64,000 bases of DNA, taken from positions 992,001 to 1,056,000 of the forward strand of contig ML058440.1 in NCBI GenBank assembly GCA_003013855.2. Reading direction: 5' to 3'. A program made the translations under genes and the position numbers. Below, piece after piece: positions 22,147 through 34,098 of this stretch. Numbering within the stretch: position 1 is the stretch's first letter; each line of letters begins with the position of its first letter. Under the pieces are notes generated by a model, which searched no databases, was not told where the DNA came from, and was given only the letters and a program-made list of their open reading frames with translations. This stretch comes from Liriodendron chinense (lineage: Eukaryota > Streptophyta > Magnoliopsida > Magnoliales > Magnoliaceae).

Positions 22147-25100
22147 TCACCACCTGATCCTTCGTCTTCTACATCCGGAGTGCACCACCTCCCAGTCTTC
22201 AAGCCTGAAGACCAACCAAAGTGAACAGAGCTTCAGCTTCTCCCGTGTGACCGCCTTGGTCAACATATCTGCAGGATTCTCACTTGTATGAATCTTCTCC
22301 AAAGAAATCGATCCATCTTCCAGTAACGAACGTATGAAGTGATATCTGATGTCAATATGCTTGGTCCTCGAATGAAAGACTGAATTCTTAGCCAAGTGTA
22401 TTGCACTCTGACTATCACTGTAGAGCTTGCAATCTGCTTGCTTCTTCCCCAACTCTTCCATAAAACCTTACATCCACACCATCTCCTTGCACGCTTCTGT
22501 AGCTGCAACATATTCTGCTTCCGTTGTACTGATGGATACTATCTTCTGTAACTGAGAGATCCAACTGACTGCAACACTACCCAGGGTAAAGACATACCCT
22601 GTAGTGCTCCTTCTGCTGTCGATATCTCCTGCCAAATCTGAGTCGACGTAGCCTTGTAGCTTGATTTTCGATCCTCCATAACACAGCCTTACATCCACAG
22701 TACCTACCAGGTATCTGAGGATCCACTTCACAGCTTCCCAATGTTCCTTCCCGGGGTTGTTCATGTACCTGCTAACAACTCCCACTGCTTGAGCAATGTC
22801 TGGCCTCGTGCTAACCATAGCATACATGAGACTTCCTATGGCTGACGCATAAGGGACTTTAGCCATGTAGTCCCGTTCCTCCTGCGTCTTAGCTCCTTGC
22901 TCCTTAGAAAGCTTGAAGTGGTTGGCTAATGGAGTGCTAACCGGCTTAGCACCTCCCATGCTGAATCGATCAAGTACCTTGGCTATGTACTCTGCCTGTG
23001 ACAAAACCAGCTTCTTGTTTTTCCTGTCACGCTTTATCCTCATGCCTTAGATTTGTTTTGCAACTCCTAAATCCTTCATGGCAAACTCTCTAGACAGTTG
23101 TCTTTTGAGATCTGAGATGTCCTTCATGCTTGATCCGGCCACAAGCATATCATCAACATACAGAAGAAGGATGATGTACGACGTATCAAACTTCTTCAAG
23201 TAACAACAGTGGTCTGCATGACATCTCCTGTACCCGTTTCCCGACATGAAACTGTCGAACTTCTTGTACCACTGCCTTGGGGCCTGCTTCAGACCATATA
23301 GACTCTTCTTCAGTCTACACACCTTGTTCTCCTTTCCTGGTGCCACGTATCCTGTCGGCTGATGCATATATATTTCTTCTTCAAGGTCTCCATGAAGAAA
23401 GGCTGTCTTAACATCTAGCTGCTCTAGATGTAAGTCCTCTGTAGCCACTATACTCAAGACCATGCGAATCGTAGACATCTTCACCACAGGTGAAAATATC
23501 TCTGTGAAATCGATACCTGCCTTTTGTTGGAACCCTTTCACAACCAGTCTAGCCTTGTACCGTTTCGAACCATCGTGCTCCTCCTTCAGTCTGTAAACCC
23601 ACTTGTTATGAAGAGCTTTCTTGCCCTTGGGTAGAGTGACTAGCTCCCACGTACGATTAGACTCAAGAGAGTCCATCTCATCTTCCATGGCTTGCTCCCA
23701 CTTAACCCGCATATCTGACCGTAACGCCTCTTCAAAACACTCTGGCTCACCATTATCTGTCAGCAGTAGATAATGTAAGGAGGGTGAGTATGGGACCTTG
23801 GGTCTCCTCTCCCGAGTAGACCTCCTCACAACCGGTGTTTGCGGCTCTACCTCATCATGCTCCTGTGCATGCTCATCCTGTGGCACTATAACACCCGTGT
23901 CCGGTAGCTCTTCCAACTCTACGAATTCCTTCTCATCGGCCTTGTCCTGCTTTTGCTGCACATTGTCCTTATGCATCACCTTTTCATTGAAGACTACATC
24001 CTTACTTCTGATGATTTTTCGGTTCTCAATATCCCAAAACCGGTAGCCAAAATCATTCTGCCCGTAGCCTATAAACGTGCACCTCTTGGACTTCGCATCC
24101 AGCTTGTTTCTGTGCTCTGCATCAATGTGAACATAAGAAGTGCAACCAAACACTCTGAGATGTGCAAGGTTCACCTCTTTCCCAGTCCACGTTTCTTCTG
24201 GTAGCCCACCATCCAATGGTGCTGAGGGACTTCTATTGATGAGATATACGGCAGTATTCACAGCATCTGCCCAAAAGGTCTTGGGCAACCCTGCATGTAG
24301 CCTCATGCTCCTCTCGCACTCAAGGATGGTCCTGTTAATGCGCTCGGCCACACCGTTCTGCTGCGGTGTCCCTGGAATCGTTTTCTGATGTTTGATTCCA
24401 TTTGCTGCACAATACTCCTCAAACCTCTTATCACAATATTCTCCCCCATTATCTGATCTGAGACACTTCACAGTTTTACCAGTCTCATTTTCTACCATAA
24501 CCTTCCACTTCTTAAATACATCGAATACATCTGATTTGTGTTTTAAGAAGTAGACCCACAGTTTTCTACTAGCATCATCAATAAAGGAAACAAAATAACG
24601 TGAGCCACCAAGAGATGATACCTGTGCCGGTCCCCACACATCAGTGTGTACAAGCTCCAATAGATGCGTCTTTGGAGCGCATTCTGTCTTCTTGAAGCTA
24701 ACTTTCTTCTGCTTGCCATACACGCAGTCCTCGCAGAATTCCAGATCGATTGCCTTCAACCCTGGTAGCTTCCCCTTTGACAATAGCACTTTCATCCCCT
24801 TCTCACTCATATGTCCCAACCTCTGATGCCATAACTGCCCGTTCATTCCAGTTGATGCAACTGCGAGTGAACTATACGATCCGGAAGTCACATACAAAGT
24901 ACCTTCCTTCTTGCCTCGAGATACAACCAAGGCACCTTTTGTGACCTTCCATGCATCGCTCGTGAATGTCGTCACATATCCGGTATCGGCCAACTGCCCC
25001 ACTGAGATCAAATTCCGTCTCAAACTCGGTACATGTCTGACATCCTTCAGCTTCAAGACCGTTCCGTCTTTCTGACTTAAATGAACGTCTCTTTTGCCAA

Positions 25101-25400
25101 CAATACTGCATGGCTCATCATCACCCAGGTAGACTCTTCCAAACTTACCTGAGACATAATCACGAAGAACTTCTTTTGATGAAGTGGCATGAAACGAAGC
25201 ACCCGAGTCTATAACCCAAGACTCATTCCGCGCATCAAGAGACAAGATCAACGCCTCTGTGTCACTCTCCTCAGATAGATTCACTGAATCCTTCCCACCT
25301 TGAGAGCTTCCTTCTTGTTTCTTAAGCGCCCTACAATCACGCTTCATGTGCCCCTTCTTCCCGCAATGCCAACACCCGTCCTTGTCTTTCGGTCCCTTGG
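22147..25400 (-). pseudogene. copia pol (protease-integrase-RT-RNase H), broken by two stops
   Basis: One continuous frame with two in-frame stops. The zinc knuckle C-x2-C-x4-H-x4-C sits just upstream of 25,347. Then come the protease active site DSG (in WVIDSGASFH), integrase HHCC (WHQRLGHMSEKG ... CEDC), integrase core (HTDVWGP, SDNGGEY, GTPQQNGVAERINRT), RT (QLDVKTAFLHGDLEEEIYM; catalytic YVDDMLVAG) and RNase H (YVDSDLAGD, TEAEYVAA, the DSQSAIHLAKN region, ending ENPADMLTK). A TAA at 23,047-23,049 lies between RT and the connection, a second at 22,468-22,470 inside RNase H. Each looks like a single substitution, since homology continues in frame on both sides. No complete polyprotein can be made. 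Confidence 0.93.
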
Positions 25401-26093
25401 ACTTATTCCTCGACGTAGAACGCCCGTGTTTATTGCCTCCTTTGTTTGATTGCCTCCTTTGTTTGAAGATCTTCCTCTTCCTTCAACGTTTAGAGCATTT
25501 CCTGAATCCCCTGAAGTTCCTGATGCCTTCCTTCTAGATTCTTCGCTTAGAATTAGACCAGCCACATCATCGAATTTCAACTTCGTAGATCCTGAAGAAT
25601 TGCTCACGGCAATCACCAAACCATCCCAACTGTCTGGTAAACTTGACAAGATCAATAGGGCCCTGACCTCGTCATCAAAAGTGATGTCAACGGATTCCAA
25701 TTGGCTCGTGACTGTATTGAACTCATTTAGATGTTCAGCCACGCCCCCACCATCTGACATCTTCATGTTGAAAAGCCGTTTCATAAGATGAACCTTGTTG
25801 GACGCCGAGGGTTTCTCATACATCGTAGCCAAAGCCTCCATCAATTCTTTTGTGGTCTTTACTTTGGATATGTTGAAGGCGACGCTCTTAGACAAAGAGA
25901 GTCGGATCGTTCCTAAAGCCTTCCGATCCATTAAAGCCCATTCATCATCTGTCATCTTCTCTGGTTTCTTCTCTTTTCCTTCTAGAGGAATGTAGAGGTC
26001 CTTCTGATACAGATAATCCTCCATCTGCATCTTCCAGAAGGCAAAGTTTGAACCATCAAACTTCTCAATTCTAGTTTTCCCACCTTCCGTCAT
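25344..26093 (-). pseudogene. copia gag (UBN2-type), frameshifted at its end
   Basis: The capsid-like protein starts at the ATG at 26,093 (MTEGGKTRIEKFDGSNFAFW); the longer open frame upstream runs through the primer site and into the LTR and is not used. It contains the UBN2/gag_pre-integrs type block (FDGSNFAFWKMQMEDYL ... YEKPSASNKVHLMKRLFNMK ... LILSSLPDSWD). Near its end, 25,432-25,448 is repeated exactly as 25,449-25,465, a 17-bp tandem duplication that moves the reading frame out of the zinc knuckle and pol frame. The gag frame then ends at a stop overlapping the pol start. Confidence 0.9.
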
Positions 26094-26118
26094 CGCTCCC
26101 AGTTGAACTAAACCAATA

Positions 26119-26130
26119 GCTTTGATACCA
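26119..26130 (-). other. primer-binding site of the copia element
   Basis: On the minus strand, TGGTATCAAAGC lies two bases inside the 5' LTR. It is one mismatch from TGGTATCAGAGC, complementary to the 3' end of initiator tRNA-Met. Confidence 0.88.
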
Positions 26131-26132
26131 GT

Positions 26133-26766
26133 TGTTGCGCAGCACGCCAACAACGCCGGTGAACCGAGATCCAATCTCCGGTCTCACACACAAACGATAA
26201 ACAGGAAGAAAAATAATAACTAGAAAAGAATCACACAAACCAACAATCCACAAGACAAAGATTTACGTGGAAAAAACCCCAACAAGGGTAAAAAAACCAC
26301 GGGTGCAAACTTCACTATGAAGAAAAACGAAGTTACAAGCAATACACTTACCTTCTCCTATGCTCCCATGCACAGAGATGGCCCTTTTGCTAATCCTCTC
26401 GCCTTTTTCTCACCTTGGACGTATAGAAGCCCTAATCCCCTTGTCTAATCCCGGTTTACACCCCTTTATATAGTAAACCCCGCAATTAGAACACAAAATA
26501 GGAAACCCGCATCTTAAGCCCGCGGCCGGTCGGGTGCCCGATCACTTTGACCATCGGGCGCCCGGCCAATGCAAAAAACTGTCCAGCAACAAAAAAACAG
26601 AAAACTGGAATATCGGGCGCCCGGTCACTTTGATCGTCGGGCGCCCGGATGCTCACAAAACAGTCCAGTGGACTTAACAGCAAAAAGCCTGAATTTCGGG
26701 CGCCCGGTCCACAGACCGTCCAGGCGCCCGGCCAAGTTCAGTGGAGTTCTGTCTCCACACTCAACA
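26133..26766 (-). repeat. 5' LTR of the copia element
   Basis: Near-identical to the left LTR, with the same TGTTGCGC/CTCAACA ends. Differences include a T/G at base 26, an AT-rich indel near base 83 and several C/T or G/A changes in the GGGCGCCC repeats. Confidence 0.93.
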
Positions 26767-26771
26767 GTAAT

Positions 26772-28039
26772 CACAACCGTTCAACTAAAGGCATTCAAAA
26801 TGGCGAAAGGAGTAAAATGTGAGTCCGTTTTGCAGTGCCCCTTGTTGAAGGGCTTTGATTCCCAAATATTGATGGTTATTTTGGCTCCTCATATCCGACA
26901 GTTGACTGTCCACCATGATCCGTGGGGGCCCACTAGGATCCCATAATGAGGCAAGAAGAATTCATTCCGGATCGTAGCTCATATAAACATGACAAACTCA
27001 ACGGCAGTAGTTGCAAAAAGGGGAGTTAATCGGAGTGTAACACGTGATATGAATTGTTAGGACATCAACTATTGAGTTTGGGTCATTTTGTTAAATGACC
27101 CAATGCATACGGTGTACCTAACTATTGGCTGAGATATTTAAAATAATTATTAGATTTAAGTATTTCAACACTTTAATTATTTAGAAGGAAACATGCCTAA
27201 ATTAATAAGAAATTAATCCAATAATTAAAAAGAATAAAATTTCTCAACCGAAGAGGTTTTCTTATTTGCATATAACTAAGGTTGGCCCATTGGGTGCCTA
27301 CTCATGGCTTGGTGATAGACTGAGTGCCCATGTGGTATGTGTGGATGTGAGTATGTGTAAAAAAACAAAAAGAAGAAGAAGAGGAAGAAGAAAGGTTGGC
27401 CCATCATATTATAAATGGTTTGGATCATTAAAAGATCCAGAGGTTAAAAGTCGTAAGGTACTATAGCATAGCAATATGTGAAGTGTATTATGCAAAAAAA
27501 AACCTCATTTTCATGTGGGCATAAGTCCAACGCAATTTAAGCATGTGAGCTGCTCCCATTAACATTTTTGTCACAGAACCCTCTACAACCATTTGGGTAG
27601 ACTAAGTTGCCCCTAACTACTCATGTTGTTTATGGTAGAGGTACGCTCGAAATCTTAGTCTAACTACTCCGTCAAGGGAAGTTCATGTGCTAACAGGCTA
27701 ATGTAGTCCTACGTCTCATTTTTAAAGCGGATTGGACTAAAGTTTTATGATAAATGGGTAAGACCTTCCAATCTGGAATGCTTTTTGTTTTTTAAATCTC
27801 CAACCGTGGTGACTTCCATCATTGAAACATCAGCCTGGATGTAGTGACTATAATCCCAATGTAAGGTACGCAATGCCTTGGGATCTATTCTAGCAAACAT
27901 ATGGTAAAAATAGGGCATCTCAAGATCTGATCACAATTCAAAAACCCAAAAACCTCAACTTTGATTTACATTGTTGAGATGGTAATGGCAAATTGTCCTT
28001 TGGCAGGAAATGCCTAATGACATCTCCTCATTAGGGATG
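26772..28039. other. gene-free; SINE-like fragment at about 27,295-27,400
   Basis: No gene. At 27,298-27,372 the words ACTCATGGCTTGGTGATAGAC and GTGAGTATGTGTAAAAAAAC follow the head and tail order of the minus-strand SINE at 16,255, but the B box is missing, so this is probably an internally deleted SINE. It ends in an A/AAG-rich tail. Confidence 0.4.
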
Positions 28040-28708
28040 TGTTGGAGTATCTTTCAAATTGTGCATGGTTTGGGTGCTCAGACTAGTCGAGTGATCGGTC
28101 TAACAGTTTGGCCCAAATGCACAGCGAGGCCGCTGGACAGATTCCATGTGCCCTAGATCGGTCAGGTGACCGGTTTACAGGGGGTTCCGACCAGTTGGTG
28201 GTGTGGATGGACGTGACGAATCTGGAAGTTTTCTATTGCAAGTCGATTTCTTGTGCGGTTTTACGCAAGAGGTTTCTAATTTATGTTTTATGCCTATTTA
28301 AGGGGTATAATGCGAAATTATGAGTTTTGTCATTGGGGCCATGTTTCCTAGATGGATTGAGAGGGTTCTAGGGTAAGAGAAAGAGCTTCGGAAAAGCTTG
28401 AGATTCTCTGGAATGAAGAAAATGACTGTGCTTGTCCGTTTCATGTGAGAATAAGCTTTGGGTAGTTCAAGGATTTCTCTTGTGGGCGTTTTATTTCTTC
28501 ATTTTCTGTAAATTTCTGTTAATCATAGTGGATCACTTTATGTCATGGTTTTTTACCCGTTGAGGGGTTTTTCCACATAAAATTGGATTGTCTCTTGTAG
28601 TTGAATGCTTGTGTGGTGTAATTGCATTGTATTTCTCGTTTGATCTTATATACTGCTGTGGTGTTTGTTCGGCTTCCGCTTCCGCTACCGGCATCCTTAT
28701 TCCCAATA
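28040..28708 (+). repeat. left LTR of the TRIM-like element
   Basis: Contains several GAYCGGTC/GGTGACCGGT words (28,083-28,200), a TATTTAAGGGG promoter-like motif near 28,296, and ends TATTCCCAATA next to the primer site. Confidence 0.75.
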
Positions 28709-29130
28709 AGTGGTATCAGAGCTAAAGTTGGGGTGAAGTAGAATTCGGATTTGAGACGAGAAGATGGAATCAAATATGAGATTTGACGTGAAAAAGGATT
28801 CTGTGAAAGAAAAACATAGAAAGCGATTAGCATCTATGAAAGAAGTAGAGTGGAGGAAGGTGGATCGATATACCAATATCTCGATCAAGTTCATCGACTA
28901 CGATCGAGTTTGATCGGGAGCACATTTCACAGTGGAACTACAGGATTGGCAGCAAGATCCACGGTTGCTCGTATGTGGCAAGTGTCCAAGGGCCACATGA
29001 GAAGAGCGATAAAGGTGCGTAAATGTGCAAAGATGAAGTCGATGAGGCACAAGAAGCAGTGGTGCTATAATGAAGATGAGATGACGAAGTGGGGATGGTT
29101 TGATTCGACGTTTGAAGCCTCGGTGGAGAT

Positions 29131-29810
29131 TGTTGGAGAAGCCTTTAAATTGTGCACGGTTTAGGTGCTCAGACCAGTCGGGCGATCGGTCTGACGGTTT
29201 GGCCCAGATGCACAGCGAGGCCGCTAGACAGATTCTATGTGCCCTAGACCAGTCGGGTGACCGGTTTACAGGGGGCTCCAACCGGTCGGGCGACCAATCG
29301 GTGGTGTGGCTGGACGCGACGAATCTGGAAGTTTCTTATTGCAAGTCGGTCTCTTGCGTAGTTTTGCATAAGAGGTTTCTAATTTCGATTTTATGCTTAT
29401 TTAAGGGGTGTAATGCGGGATTATGAGTTTTGCCATTGGGGCCATGTTTCCTAAATGGATTAAGATGATTCTAAGGTAAGAGAAAGAGCTTGAGGAAAGC
29501 TTGAAATTCTCTCGGATGAAGAAAATGACTGTACTTGTCCGTTTCATATGAGAATAAGCTTTGGGTAGTTTGGGAATTTCTCTTGTGGGCGTTTTATTTC
29601 TTCATTCTCTGTAAACTTCTGTTAATCATAGTGGATCGCTTTGTGCCGTGGGTTTTTACCCGTTAAGGGGTTTTTCCACGTAAAATCGGATTGTCTCTTG
29701 TGGTTGAATGCTTGTGTGGTGTTATTGCATTGTGTTTCTCGTTTGATCTTATATTCTGTTATGGTGTTGTTCGACTTCTGCTTCCACTGCCGGCGTCCCT
29801 ATTCCCAACA
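29131..29810 (+). repeat. right LTR of the TRIM-like element
   Basis: Same order of motifs as the left LTR, with one extra CGGTCGGGCGACC unit near 29,283. Ends TATTCCCAACA. Confidence 0.75.
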
Positions 29811-32000
29811 AGACGTTCTCTCCCTCCTTATCTCTATCTAGCTCATATATAGTGAAGCCTAGTTGGAGTGGCCTTTGGCATGTTTTCTCTTATGTGATAT
29901 ATATAAAGAAAATCATAAATAGAGAGAGCTATTTCATCATATCATTTTTTTGAAGTATTTTTTTTTTATATATAAAAGCTCTTGTATTAAGAAAAAATAA
30001 GAGAGATAAATCTTGTACTTCTAATATTTCTTGTTTTAGTGAAAAATAAAATTTTATATTATTATCTCATAAAATAGGCATATATATAATTGAACCAAAT
30101 AAATCATTTTCTCTCATCTCTCTCTTTTTTTATTTGGTCATTTGACTTTTTATTTGACCCTTTATTCTTTTATGGTTTTAGCTTACCCTATATTGATTGT
30201 GTGCGAATATCTTTCAGCAATAGATGTCCAACTCAGTCAATTTACCTTGAGGGCTTGATTAGAGTCCGTATTTGATGAGCATATTTGATTAATAATCTTA
30301 TTTGATACATTGCGAATATAAACATTGACATGCATTGTTCAAAAAAGAAATAACACGGTGGAAGCATTTGTTTCTTGAGTGGAGGACATGGGTTTGCATG
30401 TCTCCTCATAGGTAAACTTTTAGAATAAAAAACAATCCCCCGTCAAGTGACTCAACCCGTGTTGAACGAGTCAGTGAGTTCAGCGAGTGACTTAATTCGA
30501 GTCAACCAATTCAACAAGCCAACACGACCAGCCTAGCTGAGTCACAACTGAGTCAAGTTAGACAGCGAGTTTCTTGGTGACTCGGCTTGAAATCTCATTG
30601 GGTCAAGTTGACTCTGCTGAGTTTCAAGTCTAATCACCAAGTTTTATAACTATGGGCATGTTCGACATTCAAATTCTTCCTAATTGCAATTTTGTGTAAT
30701 TGAAAAAAAAAAAAACATCATTTTGGATTTAACAAAAAATTATCCATCTTGTGGCCATCCTACATTAAATCACAATTTTATTAAATTCTCAACATTGTTA
30801 GTAAAAAAAAAAAATGAAAGTTATTTAGATACAAGGAAACCCAAGTGGGTCTGCATGCTGGACAGTAAAAATCAATAATAATTGAACAGTTTTGGGCAAT
30901 CCAGTCATTTTCAGTTTTCGGGTCCAATGAATAAATTAGCAGGTTGCATCAATTCCGTGGTGGTGTGGGGGCATATTGAGGATCAGTTCACGAGCTCATT
31001 AAGAAGATATGGGCCTAATCCCATACTAAGCTGCTAGTAGAATCTGAGCCCACAGACATCTATTTAGCCAGGGCAGGATATTTGGGCCATGGGCCCTATA
31101 TATATAATGAAGCCCAGTCCCTCTTCAAAGGCCTGTAGGCCCAGCCCACTATCAGCCCAGCGAGCCATTCATTGATTTTGCCACTCTTGTACTGAAGCCT
31201 TGCAGGTGGGACCTACCTTTAGTACACTCCAATTAAGTACTAACAAACAGGGCCCATAGTTTGGTGATCCAGACCATTGGTATGCTGTGCCCTGCCATGG
31301 AAGAACCATGGTCCAAATATCTCTTTGATAAGAAAATCTTATACTTTCAATTGTGGCCTCTACAACAATACGCGCAGTCCATATTGAGATAGAAAAGAAA
31401 ATTTCCAAAAATAAGTTGGTAAGGTCTTCCGGTGTGGGGCGTTTTTGGGTGTGGCCCATCCGCCTTTGGACATAACAGGGCAATGGTACGGATTATTGTA
31501 CAAGGGTCTTACTTGTCAGATTTGAATGAGGTTTGCTTGTGAAGGTATGTGAAATGAGAGCTTGAGCCAAACCAGCGACAGACCAAACATGCCTATTCCT
31601 TTGGTCAGGCCTCACATTAGAGGCCAGGCCTGATCCACTGCACTGAAAATCAAGCCCAATCTGACCAGCAACATCGCCAAAGGCCCATTCCTAGACATAT
31701 AATCAGGTCCATGCCTGACCCAAAGCTGACTTATGCCTGGCCCATGGGAGACCCGGCTCAAAATTTAAATGCGCCATCCCTCGTTGATAGCTCCACCTGT
31801 TTGTTGGGGTGCAACCGTGCAAGTAGGCTGCATCGTCTTCGGCATTTACTAGGTGGGCCTTACTTCAGCAGCAGATTTGGATCGAGGCTGCAGGCCATAG
31901 TCTGAGTTGCAGAGTCTTCAGGGTCCATAACTCACGGGGCTGGGCCGTGGCCTGCATAAGGACCAGCGCGACTCGCTTAACATTGACGGTCTGGATGCCA
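29811..32000. other. gene-free; GAGTCA-rich and AGGCCT-rich blocks
   Basis: No gene. At 30,440-30,630 the words GAGTCA/TGACTC recur on both strands. At 31,600-31,760 AGGCCTGA/CAGGCC words recur, resembling a small hAT-like MITE. The rest is AT-rich. Confidence 0.4.
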
Positions 32001-32009
32001 TAATGACAA

Positions 32010-32285
32010 ATTCTTGTTCTCAGCAATTTCTCGGCCCGAAAATTTGTCATTTGAGGTTTTTCTTGGGATATCATCGGAAAAATCTCTCCAAAATAAAAAT
32101 ATTTATGTAAATTATTAAATAAAATTTAAATTTTGAATGCATACTCATGTAACAAACTCATATTACTGTAAAAATAATAATAATAATTCTGCTTATGTTT
32201 TTGAAAATGTAGTGATAATATCCCGAGATTTGATGGTAGCATCGCGAGAATTTCTAATCTGGGCGATATATGTCACACTGCTGGA
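32010..32285. repeat. dispersed repeat with GACAAAT/ATGTCAC ends, copy 1
   Basis: Shares ordered words with 62,757-63,057: GACAAAT at the left, GCAATTTCT, CTTGGGATAT, AAATAAAAATATTT, a poly-AT centre, TTTTGAAAA, and TGTCACACTGC at the right. Inverted GTGACAAAT/ATTTGTCAC-like ends suggest a small MITE. Non-coding. Confidence 0.5.
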
Positions 32286-32696
32286 TGCTCAGGCCAGTGT
32301 GTGATGCGTGGGGCAATCTTCTGATATGGAATCAATGGCATTCATATTGACGGTCTAGATCAGTGACTCGGAGAATGCTGACAGCGGATGGAAGATGGTC
32401 CTCCAATGGGTCTGTTTTCTAGATAATGGACCCAAAAGAACTTATCCGCCCATTCTTTGACTTTTCCTTCTTCTGTTTTTTTCCATTGAATGGGGACACG
32501 GTTTTCTTAGACGTCCATTTGCAAGCGACTGATGAATGGGATAGAATTGTTCTATTTAGTAGATATTTGAGTCAGGTCCATTACCACTGGGTCCCAGTAG
32601 ATCAAGCGCTTCTAGATTCGCTGCTTGCGAGAGATCCAAGCTACTTCCATACAGCTCTAATGGCATTGACACCCTGGTCCCGAGAAACTATAACGT

Positions 32697-33707
32697 AATC
32701 GGATTGCGTACTTAGTACTTGCTCACTACTCTTTTATCGTACTGAGTAAACTGAATTGGGCCCACCGTGAATGTATGTAGTTTATCCACTCCGTTTGCCC
32801 ATTTTTCCAGATCATTTTAGGCGTTGAAACAAAAATTAAAGCATATCTAAAGCTTAAGTGGACCACACCATAGGAAAAAGTGGAAACAATGATTTCAACC
32901 GTTGAAACCTTTATAGGGCCCACAGTGATCTTTATTTGTCATCCTATCTGTTCATAAGATTAAAAAAAAAAAAAGAAAAAGAAAAAGAAAAAGACATGGA
33001 TGAAGGAAAAAATATCAGCTTGATCCAAAATTGCTATGGCCTTAAAGAATTTTTCAATGGTAGAGATTCAATTCACACTATTTATTGTGGTGTGGTCCAC
33101 TTGAGATTTATCCATGCTTCATTTTTTGTCTCAAACCTTAAAATTATCTTTTAAAATAGATTGACAGAGAGGACAAAATGCATAAATCACAATGGACTTA
33201 CGGAGGTTATTTGCTGATTGCCTACCTAGTAAACAATGTGCACCTCACTGTGATTTATTTATTTTATCCACTCCGTCCATCCATTTTAACAGATAATTTT
33301 ATGGCTTGAGCCCAAAAACAAAGCATATTAAAAGATTAAGTGGACCACTCCATAAGAAACAATGTGAATTGAACTTCTATCATTGAAAAATTCTTAAAAG
33401 GCCCAGCTGATATTTTTGTTTTCCCTTCGTCCATGACTTGGTGATCTTGTGAACAGGTTGGACTACAAATAAACATCACTGTGGGCCCTAAGAAGGTTTC
33501 TACCGTGGAAATCATTATTCCCACTGTTTCCTGTAGTAGGGTCCACTTTTGAGCTTTGGATATGCTTCAATTTGGGGATCAACCCCTAAAACAAGTGGGG
33601 AAAAATGGATGGACGATGTGGATAAACCACATACAATCACAGTAGGTCCAAATGAGCTTACTCAGTACGATAAAAGCGTATTGAGTAACTCAGTACGCAA
33701 TCCGATT
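32697..33707. mobile_element. foldback element(s), copy F: a composite of two units
   Basis: The outer ends AATCGGATTGCGTACTTAG and CTCAGTACGCAATCCGATT are inverted, and homology goes inward (TTTTATCGTACTGAGTAA on both sides). Inside are two core units in opposite directions, one from 32,760 to about 33,190 and one from about 33,240 to 33,660, so this looks like a fused or nested pair. It lies about 390 bp upstream of the CLPT start codon and may overlap that gene's distal promoter. Confidence 0.6.
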
Positions 33708-33900
33708 TCAACTAGAACGGTCTGCGCTTCAAGTGGGCCCCATGTGAAAAGTGTCAGCCGGTTGAAACTCGCCGTAACCTGACGGCCCACCAGATGAGCG
33801 GACTAGCCCAGCTTCTCATCCAGCAGGGCAACTGCATGGCGTGAGCCCGCACGGCACAACAAATCACATTTATCTTACACAAAAGCGAGTCCCAAGCTGG

Positions 33901-33906
33901 CACGTG
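33901..33906. promoter_or_regulatory. G-box (CACGTG) upstream of CLPT
   Basis: A palindromic CACGTG followed by TCGC lies about 190 bp before the CLPT ATG. G-boxes bind bZIP/bHLH factors and are common in promoters of light-regulated plastid genes; use here is inferred from position only. No firm TATA box was seen, and the leader is CT-rich (CCTCTCTCTCACTCTCG near 34,003). Confidence 0.35.
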
Positions 33907-34098
33907 TCGCGAGTCCATGAAATAGGCACGTACGACTCATTTCATGTTTCTCGTGTCCGAGAGAAGAGAAGTCTGCTATCCATTTCCAAGACCGAACAAA
34001 ACCCTCTCTCTCACTCTCGAATCAAACTCTCCGATAGCAATCTTTTCAAGTTTCTTGAAAAACCCTAGCTCCATTCTTCAACTCCTAGGGTTTCTAAA

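Larger units (their letters stand above)
21495..26766 (-). mobile_element. complete Ty1/copia (TNT1/Tork-like) LTR retrotransposon, minus strand
   Basis: A 5,272-bp element with LTRs at 21,495-22,127 and 26,133-26,766, flanked by the 5-bp duplication GTAAT (21,490-21,494 and 26,767-26,771). On the minus strand the order is 5' LTR, tRNA-Met primer site, gag, protease, integrase, RT, RNase H, purine tract, 3' LTR; integrase before RT defines the copia type. The gag wording is like the TNT1-94 family, so Tork/TNT1-like is my lineage guess. LTRs differ at roughly a dozen sites by eye (about 2%). The coding part is broken by a 17-bp tandem duplication and two nonsense codons, so this copy is not autonomous. 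Confidence 0.93.
28040..29810 (+). mobile_element. short non-autonomous LTR retrotransposon (TRIM-like)
   Basis: Two LTRs (28,040-28,708 and 29,131-29,810) surround only 422 bp of interior. The primer site TGGTATCAGAGC follows the left LTR directly, and the right LTR is preceded by a purine-rich GGTGGAGAT; both are copia-style. The LTRs begin TGTTGGAG and end CCCAATA/CCCAACA and look about 85-88% alike by eye, so the insertion is old. The interior has no complete domain. Flanking pentamers GGATG and AGACG do not match, so the target duplication has decayed or an end has been rearranged. Confidence 0.75.

Noticed and set aside
25450..25791. Plus-strand open frame over copia gag
   Set aside because: It is the shadow of the gag gene on the opposite strand.
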